From an uncultured Clostridia bacterium (GTDB lineage: Bacteria; Bacillota; Clostridia; Oscillospirales; Ruminococcaceae): a stretch of 12,563 nt of DNA. Position numbers and translations under genes: made by a program. This document shows positions 5,852 through 11,846 of the stretch, piece by piece (within the stretch, counting starts at the first letter, position 1; every line of letters begins with the position of its first letter). The notes below the pieces were generated by a model. It searched no databases. It was given only the letters and a program-made list of their open reading frames with translations, and had not been told where the DNA came from. The stretch spans positions 1 to 12,563 of the forward strand of contig CALBJC010000004.1 in assembly GCA_937892655.1 (NCBI GenBank), written 5' to 3'.

Positions 5852-7333
5852 TTAGAACAGCAAAGGAATGGTATCTATAATATCTCTTGCAAGCATTGAG
5901 CGCTTTGAAATCTCAAGCGCCATTAAATCAGCACATTTTCCGTGGCAGAAAGTACCGATACAAGCCGCATCAAAGCTGTCAGCACCCTGAGCTGAGAATG
6001 ACGCTATCATACCAGCGAGCACATCGCCTGAGCCGCCCTTTGAAAGACCGCTGTTGCCTGATACAGAAACAGCTCCACTTTCTTTTGAAATTATTGCACT
6101 GCCTGCACCCTTTGAAACGACAACACAGTTATTTTCATCTGCAAACTTTTTTGCGTATTCAAAGCGGTTTTTTACCACATCAGATAAATCGGCATTACAA
6201 AGCCTTGCAAGCTCTGCTGTATGCGGGGTAAAGATAAGCTTTGCCTTTGTGTTCTTGATAATATCTATATTCTCGCTTACAAGATTTATGCCATCTGCAT
6301 CAATAATTATTGTTTTATCGTATTCCTTTAAAATAAGAGCCAGAAGCTTTAAGGTGTTCTCAGTTTTACCAAGACCGCACCCGATAAGAATACTGTCATA
6401 CTTTTTAATATCTGACAATAGCTTTTGAGTTTGTGTTTCAGTTGGCGCTAAAAAGCCGTTTTCATCCTCGATGAGATTTATAAATGTGCTTTCTAAAATA
6501 CTCCCTGCTACTCTGTCGATAACGGTTTTTGTACTGCAAAGAGTACAAAGCCCTGTACCACTTCGCATAGCCGCTTTTACGCTGAGCGCTGCAGCCCCTG
6601 TAAACTCTGCACTACCGCAGATACACAAAAGCTTTCCGTAATCGCCCTTGTGAGAATGCTCAAAGCGGGGCGGGAGCTTTTGAAATACTGCCTCATCATC
6701 TAAAACATCAAATGAGAAAACCTCTTCATCGATACCGATATTTTTGACAACAATCTCACCGCAATAATCTTTTGCAGGCGGTAAAAGCATACCGATTTTT
6801 GCTTTATGAAAGGTTACTGTAATATCACACTTAAGAGTATTTTCATCGGCAATACCGCTGTTGCAGTCAACGCCTGACGGCACATCGCAAGCAACAATGT
6901 ATTTTGCATCTACCTTTTTAAATACGTTTACTACCTCTTGTGGCAAGCTACCTTTAAAGCCTGTACCAAAAACGCAGTCAACGCATACGCCAAAGGAGCG
7001 TTCTATGTCTGTTATAAACTCAATATTCTCAACACCCAAAAGCTCTGCATACGCTTTTTTGGCAAGCTCTGACTTTGGCTCATAGATTGATAAAATACTT
7101 ACCTTAACACCGCTTTGCGCTAAGTATTTAGCACATACATAGCCGTCGCCTGCGTTATTTGAGCTACCGCAGATAAAAAGAGCTGTGGTTTCAAAGCTTT
7201 TGTATAAAATATCCTTTACCTCTTCAAAAAGAGAGTATGCAGCGTTACACATAAGCTCCCACATTGAGATACCTTTTTGCTCTGTGAGCTTTTCTGACAA
7301 TACCATATCCTTTGTCATCAAAACATTCTGCAT
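5852..7333 (-). CDS. nnr: Bifunctional NAD(P)H-hydrate epimerase / ADP-dependent NAD(P)H-hydrate dehydratase
   Basis: A 493-aa cytoplasmic repair enzyme. Damaged hydrated NADH and NADPH (NADHX/NADPHX) exist as R and S forms: the N-terminal domain (about 1-210) interconverts them and the C-terminal domain (about 220-493) dehydrates the S form using ADP. Epimerase landmarks are GSSNNAGDG at 56-64 (usual GxGNNGGDG), VFGTGFKG at 121-128 and CDVPSGVDCNSG at 149-160. Dehydratase landmarks are HKGDYGKLLCICGS at 228-241, DADGIN at 345-350, TPHTAELARL at 369-378 and the phosphate-binding SKGGSGDVLAGM at 431-442. All key segments are present and the length matches the fused bacterial form (~490-500 aa). 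ATG lies 4 nt after the acpS stop, with GGGGAG inside the end of acpS, so the two are translationally linked. Confidence 0.95.
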   Translation of the reverse strand: MQNVLMTKDMVLSEKLTEQKGISMWELMCNAAYSLFEEVKDILYKSFETTALFICGSSNNAGDGYVCAKYLAQSGVKVSILSIYEPKSELAKKAYAELLGVENIEFITDIERSFGVCVDCVFGTGFKGSLPQEVVNVFKKVDAKYIVACDVPSGVDCNSGIADENTLKCDITVTFHKAKIGMLLPPAKDYCGEIVVKNIGIDEEVFSFDVLDDEAVFQKLPPRFEHSHKGDYGKLLCICGSAEFTGAAALSVKAAMRSGTGLCTLCSTKTVIDRVAGSILESTFINLIEDENGFLAPTETQTQKLLSDIKKYDSILIGCGLGKTENTLKLLALILKEYDKTIIIDADGINLVSENIDIIKNTKAKLIFTPHTAELARLCNADLSDVVKNRFEYAKKFADENNCVVVSKGAGSAIISKESGAVSVSGNSGLSKGGSGDVLAGMIASFSAQGADSFDAACIGTFCHGKCADLMALEISKRSMLARDIIDTIPLLF

Positions 7334-7337
7334 ACGC

Positions 7338-7709
7338 TTACTCCCCTTTTTTCGCTATAACTACAGCTGACGCTACAGTATCTGTATGGGTAAGAGATAC
7401 CGAAAACTCATAGCCTGCTGCCATCTCTTTTGCCTTGCCCTCAAGCTCGATATACGGAGCACCCATCTCATCTCGCAGGATTGAAACCTCGTTTAGCTCA
7501 AACCCTCTGACGCCCGTTTTCAAAGCCTTTGAAAAAGCTTCCTTAGCCGCAAAATTTGCAGCGATACTCTGATAATAGCTTTTGCCTTTTTTATGAGCAA
7601 AAAGGGCTTGCTCCTTTTGAGAGTAAACCCTTTTGAGAAACTTGTCATTTGAAAGGCTGTTTTTTATTCTTTCGATTTCAACTGAATCAATACCACAAAA
7701 AACATTCAT
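7338..7709 (-). CDS. acpS: Holo-[acyl-carrier-protein] synthase (AcpS)
   Basis: A 123-aa enzyme that transfers 4'-phosphopantetheine from CoA to the serine of apo-acyl carrier protein, switching it on for fatty acid synthesis; it works as a cytoplasmic trimer with Mg2+. The N-terminal signature GIDSVEIERI (6-15, Asp8 as metal ligand) and FAAKEAFSKAL (53-63, Glu57) are both present, and SLTHTDTVASAVVI matches the usual C-terminal strand. The frame is open 20 codons further upstream, but that would overlap the preceding gene. The ATG at 7709 is preferred because GGAGGG sits 6 nt before it, the protein then has the normal ~120 aa length, and the GxD motif comes right after the start, as in known AcpS. 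Confidence 0.95.
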   Translation of the reverse strand: MNVFCGIDSVEIERIKNSLSNDKFLKRVYSQKEQALFAHKKGKSYYQSIAANFAAKEAFSKALKTGVRGFELNEVSILRDEMGAPYIELEGKAKEMAAGYEFSVSLTHTDTVASAVVIAKKGE

Positions 7710-7715
7710 ATTAAG

Positions 7716-7721
7716 CCCTCC
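7716..7721 (-). promoter_or_regulatory. Ribosome binding site that fixes the acpS start
   Basis: Minus-strand GGAGGG lies 6 nt before the ATG at 7709 and just after the stop codon of the upstream gene (7726-7724). It decides against the longer 143-aa reading frame that opens at 7769. Confidence 0.75.
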
Positions 7722-7723
7722 GA

Positions 7724-8239
7724 TTAAATCTGACCTCTTAAATTTCTTGGTAAGAAGCCCTTGATACATTCGAGCATATCCTCATTTGGTGAGAAATAGA
7801 GTGCGCAGAGGCCTAAATCAGGATGAGAAAACTCTGCAAGGTAGATTGGTGAATCAGTACCGTCTGTTACAACGATAGAAGCGTCAATATCGCTCTTTGG
7901 CTCAACGCCTTCATCGTAAAGGCAAAAATTGGTAAAGCTTGAAACTTTAACTGTGCAAAGGCGCTTTCTCTTAGCCTTGGCAATAATCTTATCAACATCC
8001 AGATCGCCGTTTGTAAAGATATACTCATACTCATAATCGAGGTTTCTCATAAATGTAAGACCGCCCCAAACGATAGCAAAGATAAGTATACAGCCAAGCG
8101 GAATATATGGCACTATGAAGATTGAAAAATAAATTGCCATAACGCAAAGGCAGAACATCATTACTACAACGATAGCCTTTTTCATTTTATCTGAAGAATT
8201 TGGTTTTACTCTGATTAATTGTTCCTTATAAACGTCCAT
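7724..8239 (-). CDS. DUF6106-like membrane protein of unknown function
   Basis: A 171-aa protein beginning MDVYKEQLIRVK, with two adjacent membrane spans (about 20-38 and 42-63) joined by a tight turn, then a cytoplasmic domain of ~105 residues. The stretch NLDYEYEYIFTNGDLDVDKI (66-85) followed by a basic KAKRKR run resembles Firmicutes proteins I know as DUF6106, whose soluble part looks like a PH-type beta domain; the assignment is from memory. Function is unknown. AGGAG lies 8 nt before the ATG and a good promoter lies just upstream. It is the first gene of the operon with acpS, nnr and the lipoprotein, which hints at an envelope or lipid-related role, but nothing in the protein proves this. 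Confidence 0.75.
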   Translation of the reverse strand: MDVYKEQLIRVKPNSSDKMKKAIVVVMMFCLCVMAIYFSIFIVPYIPLGCILIFAIVWGGLTFMRNLDYEYEYIFTNGDLDVDKIIAKAKRKRLCTVKVSSFTNFCLYDEGVEPKSDIDASIVVTDGTDSPIYLAEFSHPDLGLCALYFSPNEDMLECIKGFLPRNLRGQI

Positions 8240-8269
8240 AATTATGCTCCTATTTTTTAATATAAATAT

Positions 8270-8298
8270 ATTGTATCACAAAACCTGAATGTTTTCAA
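8270..8298 (-). promoter_or_regulatory. Extended -10 promoter for the DUF6106-acpS-nnr-lipoprotein operon
   Basis: On the minus strand TTGAAA (8298-8293), a 17-nt spacer and TGA-TACAAT (-10 at 8275-8270). The -35 element overlaps the last codons and stop (8297-8295) of the upstream gene, so the operon has its own start even though it follows the 8295-9704 pair on the same strand with no terminator between them. Confidence 0.65.
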
Positions 8299-8939
8299 CT
8301 TAAAGTTTCGTACGGTGATTCTACGGGGTTTAATTTTCTTTTTGAAGAATACTCTCTTGTGACAGTTACAAGCCCCTCGTGACCTGAGAGATTTGAATAC
8401 TGATTGAAAACAAGCTTATCGTAATACCAGAAAACCTCAGTTTCAACCGACGGGTTCATGATATTATCCTTGATCATCAGATACTCGCTTCTTGCCTCAA
8501 AGGCTGAATAGATGACAATTCTGTCATTTTTCTCAGTAATTTTTGCAGGCAGGATGTAATGCGAAAATGCTGTATCGCCATAGCATTTAAAATACTCTGA
8601 CGGATTATCAAAAGTATAGATACCATTGAAAACAAATGCCCAGATGAATACTAAAAAGCTAAGAGAAACCGCCACTATACTGCCCCATAGCTTGCAAGGT
8701 AAATCTGTCTTTTCTTTTCGCTTTTCTACTATAGTATTCATAAGCCATACAAGGAAAATGAAAACTACAAATGAAAGAGCAATACACACAAGCGCTGTTA
8801 ACCTTTCAAGCTCGAAAATGCAGGTAGCGCTTATAAGTAAAAGCATTACAAAAAGCGGTAAGAATATTTTATATTTAAGCTCACGGTTTACCAAAACAAA
8901 ACCGACAAGCGATGCTATCATACATAAAAGTAAAAACAT
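8295..8939 (-). CDS. Uncharacterised four-span membrane protein
   Basis: I do not recognise this 214-aa protein. Four hydrophobic spans are visible at about 2-17, 24-41, 47-68 and 84-106. Positive residues after span 1 (NRELKYK) and between spans 3 and 4 (EKRKEK) put those loops in the cytoplasm, so the N-terminus and the C-terminal ~105 residues should face outside. The outer part is a beta-rich domain with many aromatic residues (for example EVFWYYDKLVFNQYSNLS) and two cysteines are found around the membrane part. GGAGA lies 7 nt before the ATG. It starts 15 nt after the stop of the gene at 8955-9704 and is clearly co-transcribed with it, so the two probably act together. Confidence 0.7.
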   Translation of the reverse strand: MFLLLCMIASLVGFVLVNRELKYKIFLPLFVMLLLISATCIFELERLTALVCIALSFVVFIFLVWLMNTIVEKRKEKTDLPCKLWGSIVAVSLSFLVFIWAFVFNGIYTFDNPSEYFKCYGDTAFSHYILPAKITEKNDRIVIYSAFEARSEYLMIKDNIMNPSVETEVFWYYDKLVFNQYSNLSGHEGLVTVTREYSSKRKLNPVESPYETLS

Positions 8940-8954
8940 TTTAAATCTCCATAA

Positions 8955-9704
8955 TCAATAAACCTTTTTATAAAGATAACCCTTTTTATCGTGAGAAATT
9001 CTTTCAACACAGCCGATATAGGTTAAAATATTCATAAGCGTAGAAGCTAGTTTTTTCGGAATTTTTGCAAGGCGGGCAACATCAGTTGATAAAAATTCAT
9101 CGCCAAGCCCCTCAGGCAAAAATGAAAGATAATCAGACGGCGAGCAAAAAACAATATCGCTTATCATTGAAACAGGTCTTCTGTCACAACGCTCTGAGCC
9201 TTTTTTGCCGTCTTTTGACCAGCCGTTTTTATAGCGGTATTCTTCAACCTCTAAAAAGCAAAGTCTGAGCGTAAATCGTGGGTTTGCAAGATGAACCTTT
9301 ATTCTGTACATCTCAGGGATAGCGTCATATATTCTGCATGATTTCGGCGATTTTCTCTTAGGAGAAATCTCACCTGTCTGCATATCAATCCACGACAACC
9401 ACTTTGTTGCAGGCAGAGGATAAACAACAGTTACTCTGCAGGCATCTAAAAACACTTCAAGCTTAGGATTGAGCTTTGTCAAATTCCTTGTCTGAATTTC
9501 AATAACGCCATCTTCTGAGCAGATGTCGGCTACATATCTGCCAAGCTTTACCTCGTGAGAATCGCAAAACGGCTCATAGTATGCCTTTAAAACAGCGTGA
9601 AGATTTTTTTCAGACAAAGTTCCGATACCGTTTTTATCTCTGCCGTTTTCATAGACCTTTTTCAGCGCCTTAGAAAATCTGAGGTTATCTACTGCCATTT
9701 CCAC
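8955..9704 (-). CDS. Uncharacterised protein, possible PD-(D/E)XK-like core plus C-terminal winged helix
   Basis: I do not recognise a named family for this 249-aa soluble protein. Residues 31-96 read as helix, strand (HEVKLG), strand (YVADICSE), strand (GVIEIQTR), helix (PKLEVFLDAC), strand (RVTVVYP), the order of the PD-(D/E)XK nuclease core, with D60 and E69-I-Q71 at the active-site positions; Gln replaces the usual Lys, so activity is uncertain. The middle (97-190) is basic and aromatic, including KWLSWIDMQTGEISPKRK. The last ~45 residues (TDVARLAKIPKKLASTLMNI onward) look like a winged helix-turn-helix. These are inferences from reading, not profile matches. The GTG at 9704 follows AGGTGAG by 4 nt; an ATG two codons later (9698) is the alternative start. 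It heads a two-gene operon with the membrane protein downstream. Confidence 0.7.
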   Translation of the reverse strand: MEMAVDNLRFSKALKKVYENGRDKNGIGTLSEKNLHAVLKAYYEPFCDSHEVKLGRYVADICSEDGVIEIQTRNLTKLNPKLEVFLDACRVTVVYPLPATKWLSWIDMQTGEISPKRKSPKSCRIYDAIPEMYRIKVHLANPRFTLRLCFLEVEEYRYKNGWSKDGKKGSERCDRRPVSMISDIVFCSPSDYLSFLPEGLGDEFLSTDVARLAKIPKKLASTLMNILTYIGCVERISHDKKGYLYKKVY

Positions 9705-9725
9705 CTAACTCACCTGCCCTTTATA

Positions 9726-9754
9726 AGTTTAGCATATTTTAAAATCAAAAGCAA
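9726..9754 (-). promoter_or_regulatory. Extended -10 promoter for the 8955-9704 gene and its membrane partner
   Basis: On the minus strand TTGCTT (9754-9749), a 17-nt spacer and TGC-TAAACT (-10 at 9731-9726), about 22 nt before the GTG start. The -10 is weak (TAAACT), so expression may be modest or activated. The divergent HAD promoter begins 13 nt away. Confidence 0.5.
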
Positions 9755-9767
9755 TAAAATTATAGAT

Positions 9768-9796
9768 TTGACCGAATAAAAATTGTATGCTATAAT
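9768..9796 (+). promoter_or_regulatory. Strong extended -10 promoter for the HAD hydrolase
   Basis: TTGACC (9768-9773), a 17-nt spacer and TGC-TATAAT (-10 at 9791-9796), 30 nt before the ATG. This is the closest to consensus of all promoters in the window. Confidence 0.75.
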
Positions 9797-9826
9797 AAGT
9801 AAGGTAATTTATTAAAGGGATGACTT

Positions 9827-10477
9827 ATGATGATTAAAACTGTTCTTTTTGACCTCGATGGTACGATTACAGACCCGGGGCTTGGCATTACAAATTCAAT
9901 AATGTATTCTCTTTCAAAATTTGGTATTGAGGTTGGGGACAGAAAAGAGCTTTACCCTTTTATCGGCCCGCCTCTGTGGGAATCATTTGAGAGATTTTTC
10001 GGATTTTCAAAGGAAAAAGCGCAGGAAGCGGTAGACCAGTATAGAGTTTATTATAAAGACAAGGGCATCTTTGAATGTGAGCTTTATGACGGCATTGTAG
10101 AGCTTTTTAAAAAGCTCAAGCAAAATGGTATTACCGTTATAATGGCTACCTCAAAGCCTGAGATTTTTGCAAACAGACTGGCTGAGCATTTTGAGTTTTC
10201 ACAGTATTTTGACCTTATCTGCGGCTCAATGCTAGACGGTACCAGAAAAGAAAAGGATGAGGTTATAGAATATGCTATCAATACCCTTTCTGTTGATACT
10301 AAAAGCGCTGTTATGGTTGGCGACAGAATGTATGATATAATGGGCGGCAAGAAGTTTTCGATGAAAACTGTAGGCGTTTCATACGGCTACGGTGAAAAGT
10401 CAGAGCTTTTGGAATATAAGGCTGACTTTATTGCAGACAGCGTAAAAGACCTTGAAGAAATTTTATTTTCAATGTAA
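9827..10477 (+). CDS. HAD-superfamily hydrolase, phosphoglycolate-phosphatase type
   Basis: A 216-aa cytoplasmic phosphatase. All four HAD motifs are visible: DLDGT at 9-13 (Asp9 forms the phospho-enzyme, Asp11 is the acid/base), Ser109-Lys110 in ATSKPE (motif II), Lys143 in the RKEKDE stretch (motif III) and GDRMYD at 165-170 (motif IV Mg2+ ligands). A helical cap at about 18-88 makes it a class I HAD of the Gph/PGP group. That group removes phosphate from small metabolites such as 2-phosphoglycolate or nucleotides; the true substrate cannot be told from sequence. AAAGGGA ends 6 nt before the ATG, and the second ATG is one codon further. It is a single-gene unit with its own strong promoter and terminator. 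Confidence 0.9.
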   Translation: MMIKTVLFDLDGTITDPGLGITNSIMYSLSKFGIEVGDRKELYPFIGPPLWESFERFFGFSKEKAQEAVDQYRVYYKDKGIFECELYDGIVELFKKLKQNGITVIMATSKPEIFANRLAEHFEFSQYFDLICGSMLDGTRKEKDEVIEYAINTLSVDTKSAVMVGDRMYDIMGGKKFSMKTVGVSYGYGEKSELLEYKADFIADSVKDLEEILFSM

Positions 10478-10509
10478 AAAACTGCGGAGATTTTTTCTCC
10501 GCAGTTTTT
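10477..10509. terminator. Bidirectional intrinsic terminator between the HAD and esterase genes
   Basis: AAAAACTGCGGAGA (10477-10490) pairs perfectly with TCTCCGCAGTTTTT (10496-10509) around a TTTTT loop, a 14-bp stem with a GC-rich core. T-runs lie at the end on both strands. It starts at the HAD stop codon and lies 26 nt beyond the esterase stop, so it serves both convergent genes. Confidence 0.9.
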
Positions 10510-10535
10510 ATGTATGTTTTGGTTTATGAAGATTA

Positions 10536-11729
10536 TTACCAGTTCATCAAAGTCTTGATGTGGGCTGTGAGCTTTTCAGCAGCCTTTTTCTGAGTTATGT
10601 CTGTTGGGTGCCAGTCAGCAGCGTAGCCATCAGCAGGTGACTGAACATCAAACTTCATTGATGAAACGTTTGTATCGCCTGTCTGAGCTGTGTAATCAGC
10701 AACAACTGATTCAATTGTAGGATAGAGTCTGTCACCCATGATACCGAGTGTGCAAAGGATATGTGCATCAGGATTTACTTCTCTGATATGCTTTAAAAAT
10801 TCGATATACTGAGTTTTGTAATCAAGCTGCTTTTCAGCGTCATTCTGACAGTAGCTGTCATCATTTGTACCGAGGTTTATAACAACCAAATCAGGCTGAT
10901 AGTCAGCGTGATTCCACTCCATATTCTGAGGCTGCTTGCCTGATGCAAAGCTACCATACGAGAAGCCTAAATAATCATAGAACTTTGGCATAATCTGGTT
11001 TTCAACCTTGTTGCCATCGTTTGAATAGCCTGAAATAATGCCGTGACCGCTCAGGCATACCATGCTGTAGTCAGCGCCGAGTGCCTTTGCTGTAAGATAT
11101 GCGTATGCCTTTGTTGTATCTTCGGTTGATGTCATAAAATGATTTTCCTTTACAGGGTCATCAACGCCATAGCCACAAGTAATAGAGTCACCGATAAATT
11201 CAATCTTCTTATCGCTTACTGCCGCAGGCTTTACGTCACTGCCCTCAACCTCGATCTTTGAGATACCGCATACTGACATAGCGCTTTCAGAAAGCTTGAT
11301 AACCTTGACATTTACATTCTGCTCTGTATCGCTTTCAAATACTGTATATGTCTTGAAATAGTCGTTGATCATATCATCAACTACTCTTTCACCGTTTACT
11401 TCAATAGCAATTCTTGCATTGTTTGCAGGGTCATTCTTTGTAGCGCCGCTGTCACCTGCGATAGTAACAGTACACTTTGTTCCTACAAAATCAAAATCAA
11501 CGCCTGTACCTGAATAGCAAAGCCAGAGCTTATTATCCTCTGCATAATATGTTCTGCCAAGAGTTTTTACAAGGCTGATGTTTGATAATACATCGATTTT
11601 ACCGTCCATAATTACAACCTCACTGTCATTGTTCTGCGAATTTTCATTGCTCTTTGTATCGCTGCCACAGCCTGCGAATAATGCAAGCGACATCACAAGC
11701 GCCAAAGATGCTGATAATAATCTTTTCAT
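10536..11729 (-). CDS. Secreted lipoprotein SGNH hydrolase, CE2-type acetyl esterase
   Basis: A 397-aa exported esterase. The signal peptide ends in a perfect lipobox LFAG-C (Cys21), so it is anchored to the outer face of the membrane, followed by a low-complexity linker rich in Asn and Ser (22-38). Residues ~44-165 form a beta-sandwich domain and ~174-397 an SGNH fold; this jelly-roll plus SGNH order is that of carbohydrate esterase family 2, which removes acetyl groups from xylan, mannan and other plant polysaccharides. Catalytic blocks are GDSITCGYG at 180-188 (Ser182), GHG at 228-230, GTND at 287-290 (Asn289) and DWHPT at 372-376 (His374). It fits a fibre-degrading gut bacterium. The start is set by the signal peptide and by GGAAGGA upstream. 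The divergent LysR gene shares its promoter region and probably regulates it. Confidence 0.88.
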   Translation of the reverse strand: MKRLLSASLALVMSLALFAGCGSDTKSNENSQNNDSEVVIMDGKIDVLSNISLVKTLGRTYYAEDNKLWLCYSGTGVDFDFVGTKCTVTIAGDSGATKNDPANNARIAIEVNGERVVDDMINDYFKTYTVFESDTEQNVNVKVIKLSESAMSVCGISKIEVEGSDVKPAAVSDKKIEFIGDSITCGYGVDDPVKENHFMTSTEDTTKAYAYLTAKALGADYSMVCLSGHGIISGYSNDGNKVENQIMPKFYDYLGFSYGSFASGKQPQNMEWNHADYQPDLVVINLGTNDDSYCQNDAEKQLDYKTQYIEFLKHIREVNPDAHILCTLGIMGDRLYPTIESVVADYTAQTGDTNVSSMKFDVQSPADGYAADWHPTDITQKKAAEKLTAHIKTLMNW

Positions 11730-11762
11730 ACATATATTCCTTCCACAAAATGTATATATTCA

Positions 11763-11791
11763 AGTATACCACAAACTATTGAAATAATCAA
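11763..11791 (-). promoter_or_regulatory. Extended -10 promoter for the CE2 esterase
   Basis: On the minus strand TTGATT (11791-11786), a 17-nt spacer and TGG-TATACT (-10 at 11768-11763), about 33 nt before the ATG. Its -35 lies inside the LysR promoter, so the two promoters physically overlap. Confidence 0.65.
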
Positions 11792-11797
11792 ATAGTT
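11774..11797. promoter_or_regulatory. Candidate LysR-type operator (T-N11-A dyad)
   Basis: AACTATT (11774-11780), 10 nt, then its exact complement AATAGTT (11791-11797). The dyad contains the T-N11-A spacing known for LysR boxes (for example T11780 to A11792). It covers the -35 elements of both divergent promoters, so bound regulator would be expected to affect both; this position suits repression or autoregulation. Function is inferred from position and symmetry only. Confidence 0.5.
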
Positions 11798-11807
11798 ATG
11801 CTATAAT
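11779..11807 (+). promoter_or_regulatory. Extended -10 promoter for the LysR regulator
   Basis: TTGAAA (11779-11784), a 17-nt spacer and TGC-TATAAT (-10 at 11802-11807), about 39 nt before the ATG. The -35 and part of the spacer lie within the candidate operator. Confidence 0.7.
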
Positions 11808-11846
11808 ATTTCCAATAAGCAAATATTTATAAAGGAAGTGAGCGCT

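Noticed and set aside
7710..7769. Longer AcpS frame (start at 7769)
   Set aside because: It would overlap the preceding gene; GGAGGG 6 nt before the ATG at 7709 and the normal AcpS length favour the shorter protein.
8295..9704. Calling the uncharacterised pair an established defence system
   Set aside because: The nuclease-like core is read by eye, its Lys is replaced by Gln, and the neighbours are housekeeping genes; evidence is not enough for a named system.
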